Below are positions 35,596-44,034 of a stretch of 64,000 nucleotides of DNA, piece by piece. The DNA comes from JAICMB01 sp035295125 (GTDB taxonomy: Bacteria > Acidobacteriota > Terriglobia > Bryobacterales > Bryobacteraceae), in the NCBI GenBank assembly GCA_035295125.1, contig DATGJP010000043.1, positions 92,672 to 156,671 on the forward strand, written 5' to 3'. Below the pieces are notes generated by a model that searched no databases, was not told where the DNA came from, and was given only the letters and a program-made list of their open reading frames with translations. Position 1 is the first letter of the stretch. Every line of letters begins with the position of its first letter. Position numbers and translations under genes: made by a program.

Positions 35596-37470
35596 TTAGA
35601 AAATCGCACTGGAATGCCCGTTCTTGCGCCGCGGATCGTTGGCAAACTCCGTCGGCGAGCATCCCTCAAACTTGCGAAACACACGTGCAAAATAAGCCGG
35701 AGTCGAAAAACCACATCGCTCCGAGACGATGCTGACGTTGTTTAACGGATCCAGCAGGAGCCGCTTGGCGTGCTCGATACGCCGCGATATGGCATAGTCG
35801 CGAAACGTCATGCCCGTAACGCGCCGGAACGTCCGGCTGAGATGCCCGTTCGACAACCCCAGAGCCTTGGCGGCATCCGCGAGGGAGAACGTGTCGTCGT
35901 GACGTCCCTCTTTCAACCGCCGGTCGATCATCTGCCGGATGCGCGAAATCACCTTCTCGTGTTTGCCGATCAACAGCCGGCGTACCTCTTCGGCAATTGT
36001 CTCCGCCGCCTCCAGAAATGCCGCCTGCACGTCAAATACAGTTGCGCCCCGCACGAGTTCTAACTGTGTGTCGGTGCGAATCCGGACAATACTCTCGGCG
36101 TCGCAACCCGCCTTCAAAGCCATAAAACACAGCGACTCCAGGCTGGAGGAGAAGAAATTGCGATGGTCCGTCAGCGCGCTGTGACCCAGGCGGCGGTTTG
36201 CCAACAAAGGCAATGCCCGCAGAGTGAGGCGCGCGTCCTGTATTCGTTGCGCCGCCAGTTGCTGGCACGCCGACTCGACCTGTATGGTCAGCTCCGAGAC
36301 ACCCGGCGAATCGTCAGAGCACGTCGCGATCAGATCGTCAGACCCAGTCAGGGCCAGGCATGCCTCGTGATACGATTCGGCCAGGTTGCCCCAACCCGAT
36401 TTCAGTCCGCCGATTCCAACGCGGGCGCGAACACTGCAGCGGCTCGAGATTTCATAGAGGATTTTTTCGGCGAGAGAGCGGGCGCGCAGCCCGGCCGAAG
36501 CGCCTTCCGCGAAATCGCGGAAAATCACGCACACTCCGCGATGTCGCAGGTAGGCCACGGTCATGTCCTTGGTCTTCTCCGCCATTTCCTCCATGGCGTG
36601 CAAGGTAGTCGCCACCACGAGCTCGAAGGAATCAGCGTGAGCGTCGACTTCATCGTCGCCGGGCAGCTCCGTCACCATCACGCGATTCGGCGGCTGCGTG
36701 AAACCCAGCTCCTTCATAAGGTAAGAGATTCGCCCGCGATCCTCCACTTCGGGCTGCAGGATCATGTAGGCGAACTCTTTCGCGGCAACCTGGCTCGCTC
36801 GCACTTTGCGCCGTTCGGCCTTCACGGTATCGCCCAGCCGCTTCCAGAAGCGCGCCAGGTATTCGGCAAAAAGCTCCAGAATCCGAACCGTGTTCTGGAC
36901 GTCTTCCTCCGACACCACCGGGACTTCAAAATACGCCTTCTCGAGTTCGCTTCGATCGATGTACGCGAGCCGGCTGACGTCGCTCGAGACGCGCTCGAAG
37001 CCGTTTGCGGAGGGCGGCGCCGTGAGCACCTGTCCGCTGTACAACGTCGCAATGTGGCGGCCATCGGTGATGACGGGCACCGCGATGTCGGTTAAGCCGG
37101 CATGACAGCGGTAGACTTGGGCCCGTCCGCTGGCGCCAACCCGTTTCTCCGCGGCATTCTCGCAGACGCCGCACGATTCCGCCGCTCGACGCCCGTAATC
37201 GCTGACGATGTTGCAGAAACGCTGACTGGGGTCCTGACGGTCCCAATGCAGGTAACGCGAACAAGCCGATTTCGCTGCCTGGGTAGTGCCGATGACCTTC
37301 CGCAGCCCATCCGGGCCGTCGACCCACGTGATGTCGACGCTGCCGGTCGCGCACGACTTGCTGATCATCAGGATCAGGAGCTGGAAGAATTCAACGTCCT
37401 TCTGAAACTCCTGCGCGAACAACTGCTGCTCGTCGACGGGCAGAAACTCGATACCAGGTGCGGTTGCCAC
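35596..37470 (-). CDS. AraC-family regulator with PocR ligand-binding domain
   Basis: A 624-residue cytoplasmic regulator. Residues about 20-215 form a PocR domain with its cysteines (SACSRYLHW, ESCGVCENAAEKR, VYRCHAGLTDIAVPV). A central segment of about 300 residues includes RARVGIGGLKSGWGNLAESYHEACLAL, as in CdaR/nucleotide-cyclase-like sensors. The C-terminal 100 residues are an AraC double helix-turn-helix (FSLADAAKALGLSNGHLSRTFRRV, VSERCGFSTPAYFARVFRKFEG). PocR domains sense small organic molecules such as propanediol. Lying among receptor and ceramidase-like genes on one strand, it most likely senses a breakdown product and activates this cluster. Confidence 0.92.
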   Translation of the reverse strand: MATAPGIEFLPVDEQQLFAQEFQKDVEFFQLLILMISKSCATGSVDITWVDGPDGLRKVIGTTQAAKSACSRYLHWDRQDPSQRFCNIVSDYGRRAAESCGVCENAAEKRVGASGRAQVYRCHAGLTDIAVPVITDGRHIATLYSGQVLTAPPSANGFERVSSDVSRLAYIDRSELEKAYFEVPVVSEEDVQNTVRILELFAEYLARFWKRLGDTVKAERRKVRASQVAAKEFAYMILQPEVEDRGRISYLMKELGFTQPPNRVMVTELPGDDEVDAHADSFELVVATTLHAMEEMAEKTKDMTVAYLRHRGVCVIFRDFAEGASAGLRARSLAEKILYEISSRCSVRARVGIGGLKSGWGNLAESYHEACLALTGSDDLIATCSDDSPGVSELTIQVESACQQLAAQRIQDARLTLRALPLLANRRLGHSALTDHRNFFSSSLESLCFMALKAGCDAESIVRIRTDTQLELVRGATVFDVQAAFLEAAETIAEEVRRLLIGKHEKVISRIRQMIDRRLKEGRHDDTFSLADAAKALGLSNGHLSRTFRRVTGMTFRDYAISRRIEHAKRLLLDPLNNVSIVSERCGFSTPAYFARVFRKFEGCSPTEFANDPRRKNGHSSAIF

Positions 37471-37528
37471 CGAATCACCTCCCGAAGCTGATCTGCTTAA
37501 ACACCGTTGTAACGCATCCGGTGGGCAG

Positions 37529-38917
37529 TCAGGTTCGGCGGCGCATCCAGAGCTCGGCGCCGTGCATGGCCAATATGCGTTTGACGGTCTCGTCTTCGAC
37601 TTCGGGCGACCATCCTACTGGCGAGGCATACTGGATGCGGATCACCTGCGATTGATAGGCATCTTCGCGGACGATTTCGCGGGTTGGGATATAAAGATTG
37701 TGCTCGGCGAAATACCCGAACACCATCGCGGGGCCGTCCTGCCGCAGGACATCTTTGATGCGCGCCCCGATGGGAGCGCAGGGCTCACCTTGAATCGCGA
37801 CCAGCTTCAGCGGACCGATTCTGGCCGCAACCGTCTCCACATACCGGCATTCGTACTTGCGCGGCTCCGGAAGCTTGGCCACCAGAAACGCGTCATCCGT
37901 ACAGACGTAGTCGCTCGATTTGGTCGGGAAAGGGATGCCTTGCTGATAATGCTTCAGCAGCGCCCGAATCCAGTTCGACGGCCGACGCGGATCGGGGAAG
38001 GGAACAAAACCGATGTCGAGCGGAATGCCTCGCGCCAGCTCCAGCGCTTTCTCATAGGGCATCGGTGGATCGAGAGGCAGATCCATCAACTTCAGGTCGC
38101 TCTGGAGAGGTCCTGTGACATCCTGCATGGCGCCTCGGTGGATGCCGGCAACCACGTCCGCAAGGTCATGACCGCGTTGCTTACAGGCTGCCAGCCGGTC
38201 GGTGATGCCGGCGGGCGGCATGCAGAACTGGTTGCCGCCGCAGGCGTCCGCGTAGAGCGCCAGCGAGCCGGGGAATTTCTCCTCCAGGTCGTCCATCGCG
38301 AACCCCGGATGCGAAGGGCCATATCCAGGCGGGCCCTCGATCGGGTGAGTGGGGTGATTAAAGAGAAATGCAACCGGCTTGCCGGCCCGGATCACGCGCA
38401 GTAGCTGAACTTCATAGTCCGCATGGGCGCTGCCGCTGGCACGGATAAAGTAACCATGGCCGAAGCCGAAGTGCAGATCGACCGGTCCGTCTTCCTTGGC
38501 GATCGCTTCTTTAATGACGCCGAAAATCTTCTCGGCGAGTTGGCGGCCATATTCGAAGTTGTCCGGGACGATCTGGATGGGAGCCTGGTGATTGTGGGTG
38601 CCGAGGAGGATCAGGTACGCCGGTGGGATGCCGAGTTCTTTTTCGACGCGTTCGCGAAGGATCGGCGTGGCGACGTCGAGGCAGTTGAAGTCGTACGTGA
38701 CGAACACCATTCGCTTCGCGCCATCGTACAGGCTCAGGCAGCGCGCATGGATGGGATGGTAGGCGACCGGTGGATCGGGCTTGCGTCCGTTCGCGCAGAC
38801 GTGTGACTTCGTGGGCGTGACGTCCACTTTGGCGGTGCCGGCGCGCATGGTGGATGCGGTTTGTGCTGCCAGCGGCAGGACGGCCGCGGTTTTCAGAAAA
38901 TCTCGTCGTCTCAGCAT
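37529..38917 (-). CDS. Neutral/alkaline ceramidase-like protein, Tat-exported (short-motif type)
   Basis: A 462-residue close paralogue of the gene at 31280-32710, sharing long blocks such as LDVATPILRERVEKELGI, HNHQAPIQIVPDNFEYGRQ and PVGWSPEVEDE. The Tat signal is LRRRDFLKTAAVLPLAAQ. The zinc-motif equivalent is THNHQAP at 107-113, and ACGGNQFCM replaces the ceramidase serine region. It is first after the TonB-dependent receptor, separated by a palindromic element, and is followed by the regulator. A duplication within the cluster produced this and the distal paralogue, so the two may act on related substrates. Confidence 0.83.
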   Translation of the reverse strand: MLRRRDFLKTAAVLPLAAQTASTMRAGTAKVDVTPTKSHVCANGRKPDPPVAYHPIHARCLSLYDGAKRMVFVTYDFNCLDVATPILRERVEKELGIPPAYLILLGTHNHQAPIQIVPDNFEYGRQLAEKIFGVIKEAIAKEDGPVDLHFGFGHGYFIRASGSAHADYEVQLLRVIRAGKPVAFLFNHPTHPIEGPPGYGPSHPGFAMDDLEEKFPGSLALYADACGGNQFCMPPAGITDRLAACKQRGHDLADVVAGIHRGAMQDVTGPLQSDLKLMDLPLDPPMPYEKALELARGIPLDIGFVPFPDPRRPSNWIRALLKHYQQGIPFPTKSSDYVCTDDAFLVAKLPEPRKYECRYVETVAARIGPLKLVAIQGEPCAPIGARIKDVLRQDGPAMVFGYFAEHNLYIPTREIVREDAYQSQVIRIQYASPVGWSPEVEDETVKRILAMHGAELWMRRRT

Positions 38918-38935
38918 GATTGTGTTTTGGCTTGT

Positions 38936-38996
38936 GGGCAGGTTTTCAACCTGCGCACGGCGGGTTACAAATCCGCCGCAGGTTGGAAACCTGCCC
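38936..38996. repeat. Nested palindrome between receptor and ceramidase-like gene
   Basis: Outer arms GGGCAGGTT (38936-38944) and AACCTGCCC (38988-38996), plus inner arms GGCGG and CCGCC at 38959-38977. It sits just after the receptor stop within a likely operon, so it may reduce read-through into the downstream genes or protect the upstream mRNA end. Confidence 0.65.
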
Positions 38997-39006
38997 TACA
39001 GTGCTA

Positions 39007-42000
39007 CTAGAAGGCGAAGCGCATGCTGACCTGAAGCTGCCTTGGCGTATTGCGCTGCGTCAGAATGTGCCCGAAGGTCGGGCTCTGCAGGTTGGTATCT
39101 GGATTATCGAACTCCGGTGTGTTTGTCAGATTAAACGCCTCGCCGCGGATCTGGAGGTGATACCGCTCCTTGAACGCCAAATCCTTATAGAGCGAGAAGT
39201 CGAGGTTATGCGTTCCGGGACCGCGCACATCCGGTAGCGTTCGCGCCGTGTTGCCAAAAGTGTACGGCGCCGGTTGCGAGAAAACGCTGGTTAGGAAGTA
39301 TTGATTCAAGCGGCTTTCCGACGACCCTGACAACGCGGCGCTGGTGCCGTTGTTGTTCGGCCGCAGCACGCCGCCTCCCGATTGCGAAGTGTCGGTGGTC
39401 GTCAGAGCCAGCGGCACACCGGTCTGCAGCGTCATGATGCCGGTAATCTGCCAGCCGCCCAGGAAGGCGTTCACGATCGGCCGTAAGTTGTTCCCGAACG
39501 GCCGCCCTTTGCCAAACGGCAGTCCGTAGCTAAACGAATAAAGGAACCGCTGCGACACGTCCTGATCAGAAACCGAGCGGTCCGCCTCCCGGTCGTAACC
39601 GTTCTGGTGCGGAGTCGCGGGCTCCAGCCATGACATAGTGCCGGAGTTGTCATCGATGAGCTTAGAGAACGTGTAGCCCATCAGGAACGTGAAATCGTGC
39701 GCCATGCGTTTCTCGAGCTTGAACTGTGCAGAGTGGTAAATCGACGATGCCGCGGTCGGATACTGTACACCAACCGAGGAATACTGCGGGAACGCCGTCT
39801 CCAACTGGCCCAAACGGACTGTCTTGTTCGCGAGGCTGCCCACCGTGATGATGCCGTAGAACGGATTCGCCACCGTCTGGCTAATCTGCGGACCCAACTG
39901 GCTCGGGGTTAACTGCGTCAGGTAGTAACCGACGTCGGGCAAATGTGTACCCTTCGAGGCGGCATAGCGCGCCTCTGCCAGCCACGATTGTCCGATCTGC
40001 CGCTGCAGCGCGAAGTTCCATTGCTGCACATAGGGAGTTGGCGTCTTGGGCTCGACATACGTCATCGCCAGCCCCAGGTTTGCGTTTGCGCTGGGCGTGG
40101 CGCCGAGTCCGAAGGGCAGTGCCAGGCCATTCGGAAACGGGTTGGAAATCGTAGCGATGGGGGTGGCGCCATCGACGCTGGCGACAAAAGGCGTCGACTG
40201 CGAGAATCCCATGCCATTGTTTGCCGATGTGCCGTAGGTGTTCGGCGCATAGAACATTCCATAAGCCGTACGCAGCACGATCTTGTCCGTAACTTTGTAG
40301 GCGATGCCGATACGCGGAGCAAAGTCGTGCATGTTGGTTTGATAAGGATTGCGCGCATTGTCGCCCGCGAAGGTGACCGCGCCGTGGAGATTCAGGCTGG
40401 GTACCTGTGAAGCAATCGGAGACGCCGCGGCCGGAACGAACCAGTCGAAGTTGTTCTTCTCTTCCACCATCGGGAACTGCAGGTCCCAGCGAACGCCCAG
40501 GTTTATGGTCAGGCGTTGATTCACGCGCCAATCGTCCTGAACATAGTAGGCCTGCGTCCAGTTATGCGCGATCACGGGATTCGCCAGCGACAGCCGTGAG
40601 CTGCTGTTGGTGTCCGGTATTCCGAGCAGCGCATCGGCAACCGAGCTGCCGGCGTTTGTGGAAGCCACCAGCGCATTCGGCCCCTGCGTGTAGGTTCTTG
40701 CAAATACGAAACCAAGATCTCCAGGGCTGATCGTGAGGCGGTTGGCATAATCTCGCCGGACCTGGGTTCCGAACTTCAGCGTGTGATTTCCGGTCACCCG
40801 GCTGATCGAGCCGCCGAAGATGTTGGAGTTCTGGTCGCCGTGCATCGTATTTGACGTATGGCCGAGTCCCGCAAGCGTGCCCGTCAAGTCCGAGAACACC
40901 AGCCGTGGAAATTCCTTCGATTGAACCTGGCTCGCCAGCGATTGCGGGAAACCGAGTTGCGTGATGTCGTACCCGGTACTGCCCGGCTGTTGAGCAAAAT
41001 ACAGGTGATTGTAGGCATACCGGAACTCGCCCACCCAGGTCGCGCTAATGGCGTTCATGTAGCCGAACTTGACGCTGGTGGGATTCGATGGATAGGTCCG
41101 GAAGGCCGGGTCGCCGATTGTTCCATAAGCGTTGGGATACTGCCAGGTGCGCCGGTCCTGCGCATAGCTCGCAAATAGCCTTTGGTTGGCGCCAACATTC
41201 TGGTCGCCGCGGATGTCGATGCGGTGGTCGTCAATGGGCTGGGTTAACGTCTTGTTGAAATTCGAGGCGTGAGTCAACGCGACGCCCAGATCGGTCGGCT
41301 CGGGGAAGAGCTTGATGAAATTGGCGGCGACCGGATTGATGCGGTTGGCCGGAATGGTGTTGTTCGCGAACGGAGTGCGAGTGAAGGCGCCAGTTGCAGC
41401 GTTGTACGTCGTGGTATTGGGATCGTAAATGATGACCTGGTTCCCTTTCGCGTCGTACGTCTGGCTAAAGTCGCCGGCTCTCTGAAGGTCGGTCGGGACA
41501 CTGGTTGTGAAGGGCAAGCCGCCGCGCTGGATGAGGCTCTCCCACGATACAAAGAAGAAAGTCTTATCGCGTCCGTTATACAGTTTGGGGATGTAAATCG
41601 GTCCGCCGACGGCCGCGCCGAACTGGTTCCGTTTGAAGCTGGCCAGCGGAACGTTCCGGGCATTGCTGAAGAAGCTGTTGGAATCCAGATCGCTGTTGCG
41701 GAGAAACTCGAACATGGCGCCATGAAGACTATTGGTGCCGGTCTTAGTCACAATATTGACCACGCCGCCGCCCGAGCCTCCGAACTCTGCCGCATACGTA
41801 TTGGACTGAACCTTGAATTCCTGGGTGCCTTCCACAGTCGGGAAGATCGTCACAGCGCGAAACGCTCCGGTGCTGCCCTCGGCAACCGTGTTGGGCGTGC
41901 CATCGAGAAGAATCTCGTTGGTGTCGCCGCGGCCGCCGCTGACGGAAAAGTTCGGCGCCCGATTGAAGGGCTGCGCGGCGTTCGAAATCTGCCGGCCCGC

Positions 42001-42492
42001 GGTGACGCCCGGCGTCAGAATCACGAGCGAGAATGCCTGCCGCTCATTCAGCGGCAGGTCGGCCACCAATTGGCGTTCGATCACTTCCCCAACCGACGAA
42101 TTCGTGGTTTGCAACAGTGGTGTTTCGCCCGTGATGGTGACGGATTCGCTAGCCGTGCCGAGTTCCATCCTGACGGGAACGTCGATGCTGTCCCCGACGC
42201 GGACCGTAATGCCGGTTTGTACGTACCGCTTAAAGCCTTGGGACTCTGCCTCCAGACGGTACTCGCCGGGCAGCAAATCGTTGGCCGTGAACCGGCCTTG
42301 TTCGTTCGTAGTGAAAGTGCGAACTTGATTCGTCCCAATATTGCTAACGTTGACGGTCGCCCCGGGTATGACGGCGCCGCTCGTATCGGAGATCGATCCG
42401 ACGATCTTTCCGGTGTCCTGTGCAATCGCAGGCAGCCAAAAAAATGCGCACAACAGCGCATAAACAGTAATCAACGTGCGAGGTGTCCTCAT
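39007..42492 (-). CDS. TonB-dependent receptor, Oar-like
   Basis: A 1161-residue outer-membrane receptor starting at ATG 42492 with AAGGAG upstream and a TATACT box on the minus strand at 42522-42517. Signal peptide 1-24 (ending LPAIAQ), regulatory-like beta-sandwich (GSISDTSGAVIPGATVNVSN to about 110), plug (LPLNERQAFSLVILTPGVT, GGRGDTNEILLDGTPN), and a barrel with C-terminal QVSMRFAF. It is the first gene of the strand that continues into the ceramidase-like cluster, so it is probably the uptake component for that substrate. A longer frame upstream was rejected because it contains no signal peptide. Confidence 0.92.
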   Translation of the reverse strand: MRTPRTLITVYALLCAFFWLPAIAQDTGKIVGSISDTSGAVIPGATVNVSNIGTNQVRTFTTNEQGRFTANDLLPGEYRLEAESQGFKRYVQTGITVRVGDSIDVPVRMELGTASESVTITGETPLLQTTNSSVGEVIERQLVADLPLNERQAFSLVILTPGVTAGRQISNAAQPFNRAPNFSVSGGRGDTNEILLDGTPNTVAEGSTGAFRAVTIFPTVEGTQEFKVQSNTYAAEFGGSGGGVVNIVTKTGTNSLHGAMFEFLRNSDLDSNSFFSNARNVPLASFKRNQFGAAVGGPIYIPKLYNGRDKTFFFVSWESLIQRGGLPFTTSVPTDLQRAGDFSQTYDAKGNQVIIYDPNTTTYNAATGAFTRTPFANNTIPANRINPVAANFIKLFPEPTDLGVALTHASNFNKTLTQPIDDHRIDIRGDQNVGANQRLFASYAQDRRTWQYPNAYGTIGDPAFRTYPSNPTSVKFGYMNAISATWVGEFRYAYNHLYFAQQPGSTGYDITQLGFPQSLASQVQSKEFPRLVFSDLTGTLAGLGHTSNTMHGDQNSNIFGGSISRVTGNHTLKFGTQVRRDYANRLTISPGDLGFVFARTYTQGPNALVASTNAGSSVADALLGIPDTNSSSRLSLANPVIAHNWTQAYYVQDDWRVNQRLTINLGVRWDLQFPMVEEKNNFDWFVPAAASPIASQVPSLNLHGAVTFAGDNARNPYQTNMHDFAPRIGIAYKVTDKIVLRTAYGMFYAPNTYGTSANNGMGFSQSTPFVASVDGATPIATISNPFPNGLALPFGLGATPSANANLGLAMTYVEPKTPTPYVQQWNFALQRQIGQSWLAEARYAASKGTHLPDVGYYLTQLTPSQLGPQISQTVANPFYGIITVGSLANKTVRLGQLETAFPQYSSVGVQYPTAASSIYHSAQFKLEKRMAHDFTFLMGYTFSKLIDDNSGTMSWLEPATPHQNGYDREADRSVSDQDVSQRFLYSFSYGLPFGKGRPFGNNLRPIVNAFLGGWQITGIMTLQTGVPLALTTTDTSQSGGGVLRPNNNGTSAALSGSSESRLNQYFLTSVFSQPAPYTFGNTARTLPDVRGPGTHNLDFSLYKDLAFKERYHLQIRGEAFNLTNTPEFDNPDTNLQSPTFGHILTQRNTPRQLQVSMRFAF

Positions 42493-42601
42493 TGCCGCCG
42501 ACTCCTTTGCGTTCGGAGTATAGCGCCGAGGCCGAAATATAGGCGTGCACTTTTGTGATATTTCAAACACACATATGCCCTGGCGAGGGAGTGGTCAAAA
42601 A

Positions 42602-42665
42602 ATCATAAAACTGCTCGTTGGACCATCCTGGACTTTTGTTAACATCTCGCCGTGGGTTCGGCGAG
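42602..42665 (+). promoter_or_regulatory. Shared promoter-like motif and leader hairpin before DegT gene
   Basis: ATCATAAAA (42602) and GTTAAcATC (42638) occur with the same 36-base spacing as ATCATAAAA (27563) and GTTAAgATC (27599) before the GH2 gene. A hairpin CTCGCCG/CGGCGAG (42646-42665) follows here only. This suggests the two operons share a promoter class or activator. Confidence 0.4.
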
Positions 42666-42717
42666 CATGAGCTTGCCACAAGATCTTCTCGTCATCAGGG
42701 AATGAGGTCCTAATATC

Positions 42718-44031
42718 ATGAGCGAACTGGCAATTCTCGGCGGCGACCCGGTGCGGAGCCGCCCTTTCACGGCGTGGCCGCAATATCAGGAAAGCGATGC
42801 GCAACGTCTGCAGGAAGTGCTGACAAGCCGCCATTGGGGAGGTTTCCCGGTCCCCAGCCGGTACTGCGGCGAATTTGCGGAGCGCTTTGCGGAAATGCAC
42901 GGCGCGAAATATGGTCTCTGCCTCACCAATGGGACCATCGCCCTGGTGGCGGCATTACAAGCCGTTGGCGTGCGGTTCGGCGACGAGGTCATCGTGCCGG
43001 CCTACACCTGGGACGGTACCGCCACAGCGGTATTGTTCGCCGGAGGTATTCCGGTGTTCGCGGATGTCGACCCGGATACCTACTGCCTCGACCTGGAGTC
43101 GGTGCGCAAGGCGATCACGCCGCGTACAAAAGCCATCATGCCTGTGCATCTGGCCATGCGTTTCGTCGACATGGACCCGTTGATGGACCTGGCGCGCGAT
43201 CACGGCCTTAAGGTGATTGAGGATTGCGCCCATGCGCACGGCGGCCAATATAAAGGTTATGGCGCCGGTTCGATCGGCGATATCGGGTGCTTCAGCTTCC
43301 AGGAAAGCAAACTCATGACCGCCGGCGAAGGCGGCATAGTGATCACCAACAACCTGCAGCACTTCGAGCACATGCAGTCGCAGGTGAACTGCGGCCGCGC
43401 CAGCCTGACCGATCAATACAAGCAGAAGGTCCTGGGCTCGAACTATCGCATGACCGACCTGCAGGCGGCGATTCTGCTGGGACAGCTCGAGATGCTGCCT
43501 GAGTTTGCCAAGCGGCGCGCGCAGTCGGCGGCTTTACTAAGCGACGCATTGTCTGAGATCGAAGGCGTGCGGCCGCTGCCGCCGCAGCCGGAAATCACCC
43601 GCGACACCATTTATTGCTACGTCTTTCAGTACCGCGCCGAGGAATCGGGCGTCTCGCGCGACCTCTTCGCCGCGGCGGTCGACGCTGAAGGTATCCGCTG
43701 CGACGGGCGTTTTTATGAGGCGGTGTACCGCAGTGCTTTGTTCTACGCATCGCCTGAGGTTTCGCCGCAGCTCTCGATGGGGCGCTCGGCCGCTGTTGAT
43801 TATTCCACCGCCCACTGCCCGATCTCCGAACGGGCCGCCTATCACGAATCGATTTGGATCCCGCAGTTCGTTCTGCTGGGAGGCGAAGAGGACGTGGAAG
43901 ACGTCGCGAAAGCGGTGAAGAAGGTAATGAAGAACATCCACGAACTTACCACCGTGGATCCCGCGCTCGCTGGCGCGAAAGCGATGAGCCGTGCCGACCG
44001 CCCGAAGGTCGAGAAAGCACGAAACTACTGA
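42718..44031 (+). CDS. DegT/DnrJ/EryC1/StrS-family aminotransferase
   Basis: A 437-residue PLP enzyme of the sugar aminotransferase family, with D169 in VIEDCAHAHGG and the PLP lysine K198 in FSFQESKLMTAGEGG. Members transaminate keto-sugars or keto-inositols; the closest named type by architecture (long, starting with LAILGGDPVRSRPF) is L-glutamine:2-deoxy-scyllo-inosose aminotransferase. Divergent from the TonB receptor, it is followed after 3 bases by a mutarotase-like gene. In a catabolic setting it could also work in the deaminating direction. No antibiotic biosynthesis genes are near. Confidence 0.9.
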   Translation: MSELAILGGDPVRSRPFTAWPQYQESDAQRLQEVLTSRHWGGFPVPSRYCGEFAERFAEMHGAKYGLCLTNGTIALVAALQAVGVRFGDEVIVPAYTWDGTATAVLFAGGIPVFADVDPDTYCLDLESVRKAITPRTKAIMPVHLAMRFVDMDPLMDLARDHGLKVIEDCAHAHGGQYKGYGAGSIGDIGCFSFQESKLMTAGEGGIVITNNLQHFEHMQSQVNCGRASLTDQYKQKVLGSNYRMTDLQAAILLGQLEMLPEFAKRRAQSAALLSDALSEIEGVRPLPPQPEITRDTIYCYVFQYRAEESGVSRDLFAAAVDAEGIRCDGRFYEAVYRSALFYASPEVSPQLSMGRSAAVDYSTAHCPISERAAYHESIWIPQFVLLGGEEDVEDVAKAVKKVMKNIHELTTVDPALAGAKAMSRADRPKVEKARNY

Positions 44032-44034
44032 CGT

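Noticed and set aside
31280..38917. Confident naming of the four proteins as ceramidases
   Set aside because: The catalytic serine motif is absent and the proteins are shorter than true neutral ceramidases, so only 'ceramidase-like' is justified.
41269..42558. 429-codon plus-strand frame opposite the TonB receptor
   Set aside because: The receptor strand has signal peptide, plug and barrel motifs; this frame has none.
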